Assembly (NCBI GenBank): GCA_001692895.1
Contig: KV748191.1
Span: 2,170,001-2,234,000 of the forward strand
Direction of reading: 5' to 3'
DNA: 64,000 bases
Source of the DNA: Cenococcum geophilum 1.58
Lineage: Eukaryota > Ascomycota > Dothideomycetes > Gloniales > Gloniaceae
Shown here: in pieces, positions 31,036 to 43,500 of the stretch
Numbering within the stretch: position 1 is the first letter of the stretch
How the letters are laid out: every line of letters starts with the position of its first letter
Notes under the pieces: generated by a model
Databases searched by the model: none
What the model saw: only the letters and a program-made list of their open reading frames with translations
What the model was told of the DNA's origin: nothing
Program-made: the position numbers and the translations under genes

Positions 31036-34000
31036 CTAACAACTCTTCTTTTATGGTTGCTATCTATATACACTTATAGATTGCTAATATATAAAGATAT
31101 AAAGCTAAGGAGAAGAAGAAGAAGAAATAAAGGGGAAGGGGTAGCGTAGGTAGATGTACGGGTTCGTGCGAAGATATTAGTTCCGCTTACCGCTCTTAGC
31201 CAAGCCAATGGCGATTTTCTATCCCGGGGATAGAAAATCCTAATTGGCTAGCTTAACGAATAGCGTTAGTAGAACTCTATACCGCTACCTAAATTAATTA
31301 GGCGCGGCGCTCTTGGCAAGAATCTTACTAATTAGATAACTTTAACTGGCGGTTAAAGTTCTATAAGATCTTAACTTCTCTAAATTTCCCTCTTAACCTA
31401 ACCTTTAACTTATATATATAGAGTATTTGTGTTAACAAATGTCTCTAGTACCTTATTTAGGTTTGCCTTTATTATTGCATCTACTAGGTTATCTTAGCTA
31501 TTAATCTATTAGATTTTAAAGAGTTTTTAACGCTTATAGGACTACTAAAGTGCCATAATATTAATTATAAGGCGCTTCTTCTTTATAGTACTAAGCTTAA
31601 CTAAATACTTGTAGAGGGAATATAAGTTGGTGCATACAATTATAGGGATAATAGGGAGTTTAAGTTGATCTATAATTATCTTTAAGATAGTTCCAATTGC
31701 AATTACTATATTAACTCCGCTAACTATTCTATATATCTCTAACACTAGAACGCTTTAAGTAATACGTTTGCTCTTAGTTAAGCTCTAATAGATAAGATTA
31801 TTATAGATTATAAAGTTACTCTCTCTAGTAGATTTGTTTGCGATAATAATCTTATATCCTAGCTAAAAGCTAAAATCTTTATTATTTATAAACGATCTAT
31901 TAACAAATACAAAAAGCTTAGTGGTAGGAAGGTTAATAGGCACGTAGAGTAGTCCTTAATTAAGATGGCTCCTTTATTAGAAAAGACGCTTATTTAGGGC
32001 AAGAATATCCTTTTTAGTTAGTTCTTAGTGTTAAGCGGCAATAAAGAGATTAAAGGAAGCTTTAGGTTAATAGATAGAAGCTATATAAGCTCCGCAAGCG
32101 CGTTGCTCCATATATCCTTACTTTAGAGAATTAACGTTAATAACGTTAATCTTCTTGCCTTAACCTTTCTGGCGTAAGGTAATAGAATCCTTATTTAGGG
32201 AAATAATGCATCTATTAAAGAGTAATGGTGTTATTAAATTAAGTCTTTCCTTTAGCTTTGCTATAAGATTTACCTTTACTAGCTTATCTTCTTTAAGAGC
32301 TAAGAATTAGTTATCTCCTAAGATAATTATATTATCCGTTTATATACCAATAATTCTAAATAAAGTTCCCGTGGCTATAATAAGGAAGTAGGGATTAAAT
32401 ATAGAAGTAGTTATTAAAAGCTTCTCTTTATGGTGCTTGCTGTAAGTAGCCCACTAATAAGTTCCTGCCTCTGCAATTCCATATAGTGGCTTAAGTATAA
32501 CTATAATTATATCTTCGGGATATTGGTAGCGAATTTGCTCTGGAAGGTATGCTAGTATTAAGCGCTAAAGGCGTATCTCTAATTAGGTATAGGCCTAGGT
32601 AATATCTTATAAATAAACCGCCATTCTATTCTTTATTAAGGAGGGAGCTAGCGTAATAATAACTTACTAACTAGCTTGTTAAATTATAGGGGATTACGTA
32701 AAAATTACTTCCTTACTATTATTATTATAACCTTAAATAACTAGCCTTAACTTCTTAAATAGGGTATCAGTAGCTTTACCTTTAATCTTATTAACTATTC
32801 TTAACCTAAATATACAAACCCTATCGAACTTAGTAAGGTTATACTTCTTAAACTTAAAAACTCCTCTTATAATAAGACCGTTAATCTCCTGCTTATTAGA
32901 TGCTTAGAAAGGAGCTCCTAGAGTTATAATATAGCCTTTTTTTAAAGCTATTTTACGAGCTTAAAGTTAGCCTTCTCTTTAGCTGTTATAAAGGCTATTA
33001 ATAGCTTAACTCTATTCTTAATAGCGGCAATAAGTTGCTCTTTAAAATTGATAAGATGTTAGCGGTTTTGTAATCCTTTTAGGCGACCTCTACCGCGTTA
33101 TAGTTACGGCGTATCTACTATAGTTATATTAGGGTCGTAGTCGCCTTCTAAGGTACGTTAATTGTGGTTCTCCTCTAGGGCATCTCCTAGGGTATCTTCT
33201 AGGGTATCCTATAAAGGCTTAGAACTATTATCTTTATAGTAAAGCTTAATAATAGTTAAACGGAATTAAGTAGGTCTATAGGGCATCTAAAGAGTGTAAG
33301 TTTAACTATTAATTATAATAAGTTTATATGGGCCTAACCATCCTCCCTTTTTACACTATACATATACCTTAGATTAGAGTGGCAGATTAAGCATAGTTAA
33401 GGTATTTAGGCCATTTTTTATTCCTAGTGCGTTGTTAACCTAGCGCATAGTATAGAGATATTGCACCTCCTTTATTACCTTATAAATCGCCTTAGCTTAT
33501 TATATAATAGAGGGAGATAGTGGAGAATTAGTAGTTATTTAAGGGTAGGCGCTAAAGACTAGCAATATAGGTACGAGCCTATTTGGGCTAGCGGTATTAT
33601 TAACAGCCTTAACAGCCATCTATAGAATAAGCTCTTCGCTAGCACCCTCTAGTTTTAAAGAAATAATCTTATATACGCGGCGTAATGGCGTATGGTATCG
33701 TTTTACCTTTTTAATACTATTATATGCCTTAACGGGGACTTCCTTAATTTTAATTGTTATTGCCTTTACCTATTATCGAAACTCTGTAGATAAAAAGTTC
33801 TTTCCTATATTATAAACGATTTAATTAGGGGGTCCTAGGTAGACATTAATCTAGCATAATTAAAGAGTATCCTATATATTCCTAGCTGATATATCTTTTA
33901 AAAAGCGTGCGGCTTAGAAGGAGGTTAAGAAGTTAATAACTTAGAGTACTAGCTTACCGCTAAGATATATAACATCTATAATAATACAGAAGTTAAAGTT

Positions 34001-36778
34001 ATAGTTGTCTTTAAGGGTAAACTTAAATTAGCCAGGGGACTTCTGGTTTATTTGGTAGTAATAGTAGTACTTTATAAGATATTTAATCGCCTTAACCTTA
34101 ACTTTATAACCTGCTTATTAAAGAACCCTAAGCAGTTAGTAAACGGATAGGTAGCTAAAACAATAATATAGTTAACGTAGCTCTAACTCGGTTAAGTAAC
34201 TCTAAGCAACGCTCCTTTCTGGCTATTAAAGGAGCAACTAAGGGTGACCCTACTTACGTACGACGGGTACCCAATTATCTCCCTAAATAAGCATATTCTT
34301 AAGGTTGTTAAGCTTAACGCCTAATTTATTTATATTTTGGATATAGAATAGAAACGGGGTATTTGTGGGAATAATGTGGAAAGTAATATATCCTAACAGG
34401 GTTTGGACCTTAATTATGCTAAAAAAGATTATAGTACCCTTGCTAAAGCAAATTGTATATTAGCCTACCGTTAATTAGTTAATCTAAACAGAACTATTAA
34501 GCTGCTAAAGAGCTTAGACTTAAGGTTCTCCTACTATAGATACTCCTGCGGCTTTAGTATCTGGTATAATACTATAAAAGATGTTTGCTAAGTATTTGTT
34601 GTTAAAGGAGAATGCAGAACTTTTCTTTAGCTTATTAAAGATATCTAACCTTATAATAGAATGGAGCGTAGATTAGTTATTAAGGATAGCAACGGTTTGT
34701 GTGCTATTTACCTCACTATACTTAGTAAAGTATTAGTTAGGAGAGTAGTCCTCAATTTCTATATCTATAAGGAGCTATTTAGCCTCGTTAATTTTACCCT
34801 TAAGGTCTTCTTCGCCTTTATATTAAACCAAGAAGCTTTAGAAGTAGGCTATAGTAACTTCTTAGTTTCCGACATTTTGTGCGCTCTAGCGAAACTTATT
34901 ATATGCCTCCTTTTGTCTATTAAGGGGGTGTCTAGTTAACTAGCAATTTGGCTTCTTATAAACGTAGTATTTCTTCTGCCGATTGTTATAAAATAAACCT
35001 CTATAAGGACCTCCACAATTGCTTTATAGTTAACGTTAATTATACCCTCTACCATATCCCCTGCTATAACCACTATATATTTAATTAGTCCAGTTATAAT
35101 TGTGTTAGATAGCCGGGTTAATTAAAGTAGGTTAGAGTTAGGCGTTAAATTACTATACTTCTTAAGAGTATAGGGCGGTGCTGATAGAGGATCTTAATTA
35201 AGTATATACTCCTTTATAAGTACTTATAGGGTTAAAGAGAGTAAGGTTATATTCTTTAACACCTTAGTATACGCTAATAACTTAATCGCGTAGGCTAAAG
35301 TCCTTTTAATATAATTCGGATAAACCATGCTAAATTATCTAAAGTTAATTAAAGAGCTTTTAAAGATAATTAAGTTAAGAGGTACCTGGGTTTATAGCAA
35401 TAATTCTTAGGAAGGTAGTCTCTCTCTACTCCAATATATACTGCTACTTATTCTCCTCTATTTTAAAGTGGCATCTTATTTTATATATTATTTAGTTAAA
35501 ATTATATCCTTTTTCTACCAAATAATTATAATAGAAGGTACTAGCTCGGCCCTTAAGTATAACTAAATAAGTAATATGGTATTAATTAGGTTTTAGTTTA
35601 ACCTTCTAGTAATAGTTATAAAAGATACGTAACTTTAAATTAAGGATATTATATAGTTCTCCGCTAAACTTCTTCTCCTATTTTAAATAGAGCTTTATAA
35701 GCTCTATAAGCATTTTTAAGGTGCCTCTAATTAGTATTTAGCTGTATTATATTGTAGGCTGCGATAGTAACGTAGATCTAGTTGGCGGAGTTTAAAGGTT
35801 ATTAGACCGCGAAGTAAGGGGATCTTGCGCTTATTAGGGGTTGTTAATTAAGGCTATAGGTTAAGCTGGTTAATACAGGGGAGTTAAAAACAGAGGTGGA
35901 GGTAATGGATATAGAATATTAGAACTTGTGCCTAGAGTAATAGAGTTAGAACACGTCTCTAGTGGTGTATTACTTAGGTTCTATTATGATTTAAGCTTCT
36001 TTATAGTGCGTAGTTGGTGCTTAATCTCTTATAGAGTCCATTTATGCTCTTCCTTTATATTAATAACGTATTCCTAAATATTATCCCTAATACTACCCCT
36101 ATCTATAGGGACAAATACTTTATACTCCTAAAGGAAGTTACGGAAGTCCTATATGATATCTTTATTTATAGGAACCTATATTTCCTTTATCCATTTAATA
36201 AAGTCCTCCTTTATATAATACTATAGCGCGGTATTATTATATTCGCTATCTTTATAGTATTCTATACGGTATACTAAAAATCTATTTAGGTCCTGTTACT
36301 TGGCGGTTATAAAGTTAGTTATAGCTCTGTCCTATATCTTTAGGTTAATATCTTTCTTATACTTCTTTGGATAGGTTAATGCTATAGTAGGTAGAATTAA
36401 CGAGGTATCGTACGTTAAAGGTAGGCAGGATTTTTGGTTTTATAGGATCTCGTAGGTTTACTGTCCAAAGGTAGGCAATTTAAGATATTATTCAACGCGT
36501 TTTAGACGTTAACTTAGGACCTTAGGTTTAGTAACACTTCTAACCTAAAGTACTCGACTAAATCTTTATAAACGTAATTGTTCTGCGTAATAGACGCAAC
36601 TTGGTATCTCCTAGTACTTAGTAACACTTCTATTACTAGTTTTTCGCAAGTCTAAGGTAGCACAGTATCGCCGGGATCCATTCCATATAAGCGTATATAG
36701 CACCCCTATATAAGACTATCTCTTCTATTTAAAAACCTAGCTGCTCTATAGTTGACTGTATATTTAACCACTAATCAG
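31036..36778 (-). pseudogene. Copia-1 gag-pol remnant
   Basis: Minus-strand polyprotein. The RNase H tail is the best preserved part: 31545-31745 is open for 66 codons and matches the equivalent part of Copia-2 almost residue for residue. The reverse-transcriptase segment R-D-I-T-Q-A-Y is near 32586-32610. The integrase zinc-binding region is at about 34060-34190. The protease active site near 34545-34565 reads P-D-T-K-A, where Copia-2 has P-D-T-G-A (GGA->AAA). The gag part towards the 5' LTR (right side) is heavily eroded. Many TAG/TAA; no product. Plus-strand open stretches at 34661-34939 and 36044-36226 are shadows. Confidence 0.85.
31204..31248. repeat. 45-bp hairpin in the Copia-1 3' region
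   Basis: GCCAATGGCGATTTTCTAT pairs with ATAGAAAATCCTAATTGGC around CCCGGGG. It lies 169 bp inside the 3' LTR. Copia-2 has the same 45-bp hairpin at 60516-60560, so it is a conserved part of this element's 3' untranslated region. Its role is unknown. Confidence 0.8.
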
Positions 36779-36957
36779 TATTGGTTACATAGGGTAACTC
36801 ACTAATAACGACTACTCGAGTAGGGTTATAGTGATGTTGGTTAATAAAGCTTGTTGTTAAGAATTAGGGGGTAGGTAAGAAACCTAAGGTTCCTCACCAC
36901 GCTAGTGCCGCGGCGACACGTGACGATACGTGACGACCGCTTGCCTCATTCCCGACA
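36779..36957 (-). repeat. Copia-1 5' LTR
   Basis: 179 bp, starting TATTGGTTACATAGGG on the plus strand (decayed TGTTGG) and ending TCATTCCCGACA. It is followed by the ATAGC duplication. Confidence 0.93.
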
Positions 36958-36962
36958 ATAGC

Positions 36963-37824
36963 TTTAGTAAGGAAATATAAAATATAGGATATATTAGATA
37001 TAATTTTAGTAAATCTAATTTATAGGCTTAATTTCCTTTAGTTTTCCTAACTATTTTAAAGGGTCCGAGCCACCGGTAATCCAGCTTCTTCTTAATACGT
37101 TTTATTTAGATATTTTTTATAAATAGTAAGACTTTATTTCCTATCTTAAATTCGTTTAGCATATGTTTTTTTATTATAGTACCTTTTTTATATAGCCTAG
37201 GCGTCTAGTAAATGCTTTTTAAGTTCTTCTTTACAAATTCTTATTTGCTTAATTCTCTTAGACGCTATTAGCACCTCCCTTTTAGGAATAATATCCTTAA
37301 CGTTCTATAGGTTATTTACTCCCACCCCAAAGAATACTTTATAAGGGGTTATTTTTATACTACTATAAATACTTATATTATATATATATTGCGCTAAAGC
37401 TAACTATAATATCTAATTATCCTATTAGTAATTAATATAGTAGCGGAGGTAGTGTTCTAATAACGCATTTAGACGCTCCGTTAGCCCATCTATTTATAGG
37501 TAAAAGGTAATACTTATTCTTTGCTATACTTTTAATAAGAGATAAAATAAAGACTAGAATGCGCTATTAAATACAGTACCTCTATTAGATATAATTCCCC
37601 TTAGTATACTAAATAAGAGCTACCGTTCTAAAAATAGGTTTGCTAATTCTGCTACTATAATTATTATTATAATAGCAAAGTACCCCAAAAAACTTTATAT
37701 ATCTATTAATAATTACTAAAATAGCGTTAGCAACCTCGTCTATTCTTATTTTAGTAAGGGGTAAACCTATTATAAAATGTATTGTTAATTTTAATATAGG
37801 TCCCTATAGAATAGGAAGTACTAA
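36963..37824 (-). pseudogene. Gypsy-2 integrase, core to C-terminus
   Basis: Minus strand. A segment of the type L-T-I-H-F-I-I-G-L-P (family pattern M-D-F-I-x-G-L-P) at about 37745-37790 marks the start of the integrase core. The middle carries the Q-T-D-G-type region (D-G-L-T-E-R equivalents near 37470-37500). The end has the G-N-K-V-L-L and L-D-Y-R-W-L-G-P-F-K-I-V segments near 37050-37150. These are diagnostic of Ty3/Gypsy integrases. The zinc-finger part and the end of RNase H are missing at the right edge, where a Gypsy LTR begins. The RNase H start reappears at 62438. Confidence 0.85.
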
Positions 37825-37911
37825 TATAATAAAGCCTTGTAGGAAATACTACGGTAAACTTGTTAATGGGCTAGGTATATAGGTATAGAATAGTTAATAA
37901 CGTAAATATAA
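37825..37911 (-). repeat. Gypsy LTR, minus orientation, left fragment
   Basis: 87 bp corresponding to the end of a Gypsy LTR (TATAATAAAGCC = reverse complement of a decayed GGCTTCGTTACA). The other part of the same LTR lies at 52083-52406. They are separated by LINE-2, which duplicated AATAACGTAAATATA at the break. Confidence 0.88.
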
Positions 37912-40900
37912 TAATAATAATAATTAATTTAATTTACCGCCCGTCCCGGTCCCCCTAGTAGGTCTATATAGGCTAGTGCCTTCTATAGGAAAAACTCTAA
38001 CTTAGAGAAAACCCGGTCGCGGGCTATGCTAGAGAGATAACAGCGTTCCGATATTGGGGCATTAGTAGCTCGCCTTCTACCTATCTAAAAGTCTATATTT
38101 TAAGCCGACTAACTACGTATCGCGGACGATCTTACTCTACCCCTTCTTCCCTTATTCTTTTACCTATATTCTTTTACTAGTCCTCTAAGCTTTAAAAGGG
38201 CTAGTATTTACTTATATCCTCTATATCTATTACCTTTATAGCCTAGAACTAGGTTAAGGCACCTAACTATACTAGCTATTTTACGGCCACTTAGGCGCTT
38301 TTTTTATTGCTTAAAATATCCTAAAGGCGTTTAGACGCGTATTTTGCTATAAAGTCTACCCTTTAGTAGTATAGACACTAGAGTAATATATAGTAAACTA
38401 TCTATCTTATCTAGCCGTATTTATACTGTAATAGAATTACTAGTACTCTAATAGATATAAGCTATGTATTAAGCCCTATTACCTCTATATAAAGAAGAAA
38501 CAGTACTATAGCCTCTACTTTTATTAGGTCTTTATATAATAGTATTATAGGTTTGCCCTATAGGGTCCTCTATATAGTTTCTATACGGTCTTTAGCCTTT
38601 ACCTACTACTATTAGCGCTATTTTAGGTCAGCCTATTTTATAATAAGGGTGGTTACCTACTAGTAGTACTAGTAACCTCCTATACGTTAGCGGCGCTCCA
38701 TCTATATTCTGCTAGCGTTCCGCTAGCTACGCCTATAGGGATTTATTATAGCTTCTCGCTTTATATAGTCTCTCTAGTATATAAGAAAGCCCTATATCTT
38801 ATTTTTATGGTCCCTTACGTAGTCTTTAAGCGCTTTTAGTAGTACTAGTAGCCGTCTTGTTTTTCACTAGCGCTTTACTAGTGTTTTCTAAATACCGTTA
38901 AGTGCCTCTGCTAATTCCTTTTCTACCCTATTAAAAGCCGTCTTAATAGCTCTTTAGAGGGCTATCGTTTTTATATAGAGCTGTATTAGGGGGATAGCTG
39001 CTTCCTTCTCTATTATAGCTATTAGTGTTTACTAATATGCCCCTATAATCTTATAAAGACACCTATTCTAGACCTTCTATAGCAGTTTAATTAGGCTTTT
39101 TACTAGCGTTCTATTATTATCCCATACTCCCTATACTTAGGCACTATATAGCATCGCTAGTCGAACTATAGCCGTATATAAGAGGCGCAAGCGGCGCATT
39201 AATAGGCCTTATGTGGACATAGTGATCCTTAATATCGCTTTAAAGGCTGCTAAGCCCTTACTTATAGCCTTTTTAACATATTTTTTCTATTAGAGCTTAG
39301 GGTCTACCTAAATCCCTAGGACCCGTATACTGGTTTTCTAGGGAGCTATCTCGCAGCTAGTAATGTGTATGGTAAACGTAAGGTCTATAATAGTGTGGCG
39401 CTGTTGCCTTATAAAGTATAAAAGCTAGTATTTTTCTAGGGCGAACGTTACGCCGTATCAGTTTGCCTATACCGCGTAGTAGTTATAAGTAGTCTTTAAC
39501 TATCAATTGTTCTCTACTATAGAGTCCCCCTAGGTAATAAGGTTTATGTTATCTATAAAGCTAAATCCTAGCGTACTGTTATTAGGGCTTTAGAATTCCT
39601 CTAGGAGCTTTAATATAAAGAAGAGAAATAGAATTAGTAATAGGGGAGACCCCTAGGGGATATCTGTCTGCGTCTAAATCTAGTTACTCTTATATCCTAT
39701 AAACTTAATATAGGTCTTATATACTATTAGGAAGCTTTATATAACGTCTATAAGCTACTTTAAAAAGCCCTTTCTTTTTAGGATGTGTAGAAGCCTTTTA
39801 TATAAGATATTATTAAATACCCCTACTAGGTCTAGGCTTAGCATTAATACTACGCACCCGTAGCGCGTTCGCTACGCTATCTATACGTAGGAGCTAAGTA
39901 GTCCTATTGCTAATAGTGTGGATCGCTTACGCCTTACTCTTATCTAGTTTTAGGGAAGTAGCCCATACTCCTCTACTGCCTTAGATATAATATTAGCTAT
40001 ATATTTCTCTAGGACTTTTACTAGTATATTTTTAAGAGTAATTGGTCTATAGCTGCCTAGGAGAGAATAGTCCTTTTTTCCCTCCTTTTATAAAACTATA
40101 GTTATAGATTCTTTAAGGCTTTCTAGTATTATTCCGCTAGCTAAGTAGTAACTAGCTATATTTACTAAGTCTTTTATAATAACTAGGGTAACTACTTTAA
40201 GAACTTTATTTAGTATACCGTCTAGTCCTAGAGCTTTTCTATTTAAAAGGCTCCTAATTAGCTTATTAAGTTCTTCTATTAAGATAATTAGGCTAATATT
40301 AAGTACCCTTTATTCCATTATTACTTCTGTCTTAATATTGTTTAGGTCCGCTATTCTCGTTTTAGGGAAGAACTTAGCTATAAGAATCTTAGCTTTTATA
40401 GTATTGTTATCTATTAGGGGATCTTTAGCAGACCTCCTAAGGTCTAGTAGGTAGGGGTTCGCCTTTACTACGCTTACTTTTTTACTCTACTTTAATAGAA
40501 TCTAGAGTCCCTTATTATAAGGTTTTATCTAGTCCTTAGTAAGTTTATAAATAAAGCGCCTTTAATTATCGCGACTAACTCTCTTAGTTTCTTTTTGTAG
40601 TTAATTGCTTAGTACTAAATATCTTTAATAGTTCTAGGGGTTATTATAAGCTTAGAGCTGTTATCGCGCCTAGCGGGCGCTAGCGTGTAGCTATATAGCG
40701 TATAGCAACTATTCTTAGCGGGCCTGCTTACTAGGCTGTACTTATAGGTAGTATTCTTTAAGTGCTTACTTTATCCCTTCCTAGAGGGCATAGAGGGGAT
40801 CTTTAGATATGGTTTAGTTAAGCTCCTAAATGCTTTAGAGGAAGTCTTATAAGTTTAGCTTTCTAAGGGCGAAGCGCTAGCGTTTCGCTAGCGAATAGTC

Positions 40901-41911
40901 TATATTATTAATTTAGATATAAATAGGTATATGGTCTTTTATAAGGGCCTATTTCTTAACTATACTATAGAAATTAACTTTCCTGTATAGGTCTGGTAAT
41001 ATAAACGTGAGGTTAATTATACTCTCCTATTACCCTCTTTTCCATATAAGTTCTTCTTTTAGTGTGGCAAGTATAAGACCTTTAGTATCAGTTTCGGCTA
41101 GGAGGCGTTTCGCCTGCTCTTCGCTGGCTATATATTTTCCGCCCTATATTAGGTAGTAGGCATTAAAATTACCTAGGAGTATAATTTCTCCCTTAGCCTC
41201 CTTAATAGCCGTTTTAACCTTCGGCCATGTCCTAATTTAGGGGCTATCTCCGCGTAGGTTATAAATGTTAATAATTATAGTCTCTAGTCCTTCTAGGCGT
41301 AGCTAAAGAGCTATAATAAAGGGGCCGTACTATCTGCGTTTCTAATACGCGGTATTAATATTTTAGCTAATTATAAAGCAGACCTTTATTATAGGGAGAG
41401 GGTTATATATAAGCGTAAATCCCTTAGGGCAGTAAGTTAATTTAGTATATTTGTTATATACCAGCTTCTAGACTATAAGGACCTAGTAGTCCGCTAGTAT
41501 AACGCTATTAAAGAAGGGGTAATACGCCTCTTAGTTTACATTTCCGCAGTTATACTAGATAATTATGCACCTACTTATTTTAAGTAGGTATAGGCTTATC
41601 TATATCTATATCCTATTCCTCTTCGTTTTTGCTAGTAATTGTTATTACTCTATTAGCGCGAAGCTAGAGCTTTGCTTATAATCTATCTCTACTTACTCTT
41701 TTAATAAATAATAGTTTGCCTAGTCCCCGTTTAAGTAGTTATTCTCAGGTCTCTAGGTATAATATTTCCCGTCCTCTTTTCTTATTAGTAATAATTATGA
41801 AATTTCCTAGTATTAGGGATTAGTGTATTATTTCTATAGCTTCTTATATGCGGAGCGACTGCGTTAAGAAGGCTATTCTTTTCGTTTGGATACCCTTAAG
41901 GTAGCTTTAGA
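37912..41911 (-). pseudogene. LINE-2 ORF2 and 3' tail (Tad-like, full-length element)
   Basis: Minus strand, starting at an (AAT)n tail at 37911-37925. It encodes an endonuclease and reverse transcriptase. The endonuclease box reads G-N-F-N-A-Y-Y near 41150-41190 (active form G-D-F-N-A-H-H). The reverse transcriptase has D-I-P-stop-G-S-P near 39625-39668 and F-I-D-N at 39542-39559, where F-x-D-D is expected, so the second catalytic Asp is lost. A cysteine/lysine-rich 3' part runs to about 38000. With the segment at 49880-52067 the element is about 6.2 kb, the normal size of a complete fungal Tad-type LINE. A 15-16-bp target duplication flanks it (37896-37911 and 52068-52083). Confidence 0.9.
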
Positions 41912-42336
41912 TGTCATGGACGCTTTAAGTACAATGTTATAACTACTTAAGGAAGAGTTGGAAGAAGCTAGTTAGTTAATATAAGCACGGTCTAGAATAG
42001 AGCTAATAGAGCTATGTAACGAGGAATAGTAACTAAAGTTACGTAATATAATCTGTATAATCTATAGGATCTATATAATCTATAATAGAGTAGATAGAGT
42101 ATATGTACATTACGTACAAGAAGGATTTTATAGGAGTACGGTTGTGTATTTAAGGACCCTTAGTCCCTACCTAGATAGTTCCTTCCTTATAGTAATTCTT
42201 AGAATACAATTAGAGTTAATCTATTAGGCGACCACTCTACTAGTTATTATTACTTATTGACTACTGTTATTTATATTTCCTATACACCTAGCCTAATAAC
42301 AGGACCCATTGTAGTTCCTGCTACGGTTCCGTTACA
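41912..42336 (+). repeat. Gypsy-3 5' LTR
   Basis: 425 bp, TGTCATGGACGCTTTAAG to TTCCGTTACA. The 3' end retains the canonical CA. Confidence 0.93.
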
Positions 42337-42349
42337 TAATTACTACCTA

Positions 42350-43500
42350 GTTACGGTATTAAATAACAGAAAGTCGGATAATATGCTACTAAAAGCAGCT
42401 ACCACAACGCCATTAACGGCGGCAACTACTTTAAGGTTAGGTAATAACACTAGTATAGCAGATACTAACTTATAGCAACCTATAACGGTTGGACAGCTAT
42501 AAGAGATAGTCGACCAGCTAATAAAAAATAATATAATATTAGAAAATAGGCTTAATGGGATCGGAGCAGTGAAGATTAAGTTACCATTAATTAAAAGGTA
42601 CTTAGGAGAAAAATCTAAGCTTAAAGGATTTCTTACGTAAATGCACTTTAAGGTTATATAGAAAGGGGCAAAACTACTAACACTTATGGATTAAATAGCC
42701 TACGCGGGATTATTTCTGTTAGGAAGGGCACTTAAATAGTTTAAGCCTTACCTTACGGAGATACAGATAAACGGAATAACGACTACTAATTAGGAGGTGC
42801 GATTTATATTCTTAAGCTAAGAAGGGTTCATAAAGCGACTTATATAAGTATTTAGAGACCTAAAGGCAGCAACTACGGCGGAAAGAAAACTCCAAAACAT
42901 TATATAATAAACCTTAGCAATTAAGTATATAATGTAATTTCAGACATTAGCAATATAAGTTAAGTAGAATAATAAGGCGCTTATAGCATAGTATAAATAG
43001 GGACTTAAGGCTAAAGTCTAAAACGTAATTATCTTAATAGAAGATGCGGAAACCCTACGGGAATTAATAGATTAAGCAATTAAGATTAATAATTAGCTCT
43101 ACTAAAGGGAATAGGCTAAAAGAGGTTAGGATAGAGTTCTATTATTATATAAGGCGTAGAGTACGCAATAACTAAAGCTAAGTTAAAAACTATAGTATAG
43201 CGCAGAGTTAATGGACCTAAGTAGTACTAGAGAATTTAGGAAGTAAAATAAGAAATTATAGAAACCTAGAGGATAAGGATTAAGTAATTAAAGGTCTAAG
43301 GAGTAGAGGTTAAATTAAGGATCTTAATAGCAGAAGACGTTTAGGCGGACTCTATAACAAGAAAAATAATTTAAAAAGGGAGCTTATATAAATTACGGAA
43401 AATAAGATTATTATATTAAAGACTATAGAAGTGGTTAGAGTTACTATATAGTAAAAGGGATAAGACTAGTAGACGATATATACGTATAGAGGGATAATAA
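42350..43500 (+). pseudogene. Gypsy-3 gag remnant
   Basis: Aligns with the Gypsy-1 gag. The zinc knuckle at about 43378-43430 reads G-A-Y-I-N-Y-G-K-stop-D-Y-Y-I-K-D-Y, again with Tyr replacing the zinc-binding Cys and His. A short open stretch covers the LTR/gag junction (42257-42475), with an L-L-K-A-A-T-T-T-P-L-T-type segment that probably contains the original start of gag. Confidence 0.8.

Larger units (their letters stand above)
30857..36957 (-). mobile_element. Complete Ty1/Copia retrotransposon (Copia-1), minus strand
   Basis: 6101 bp with 179-bp LTRs at both ends and a 5-bp duplication ATAGC outside. The coding strand is minus, giving gag, protease, integrase, reverse transcriptase and RNase H in Copia order. 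It interrupts Gypsy-2 pol. It is closely related to Copia-2 (54462-60931). The LTR arms are less decayed than the internal region. Confidence 0.95.

Noticed and set aside
34661-34939. 92-codon open stretch on plus
   Set aside because: Antisense shadow of Copia-1 gag-pol, whose protease and integrase motifs read on minus on both sides.
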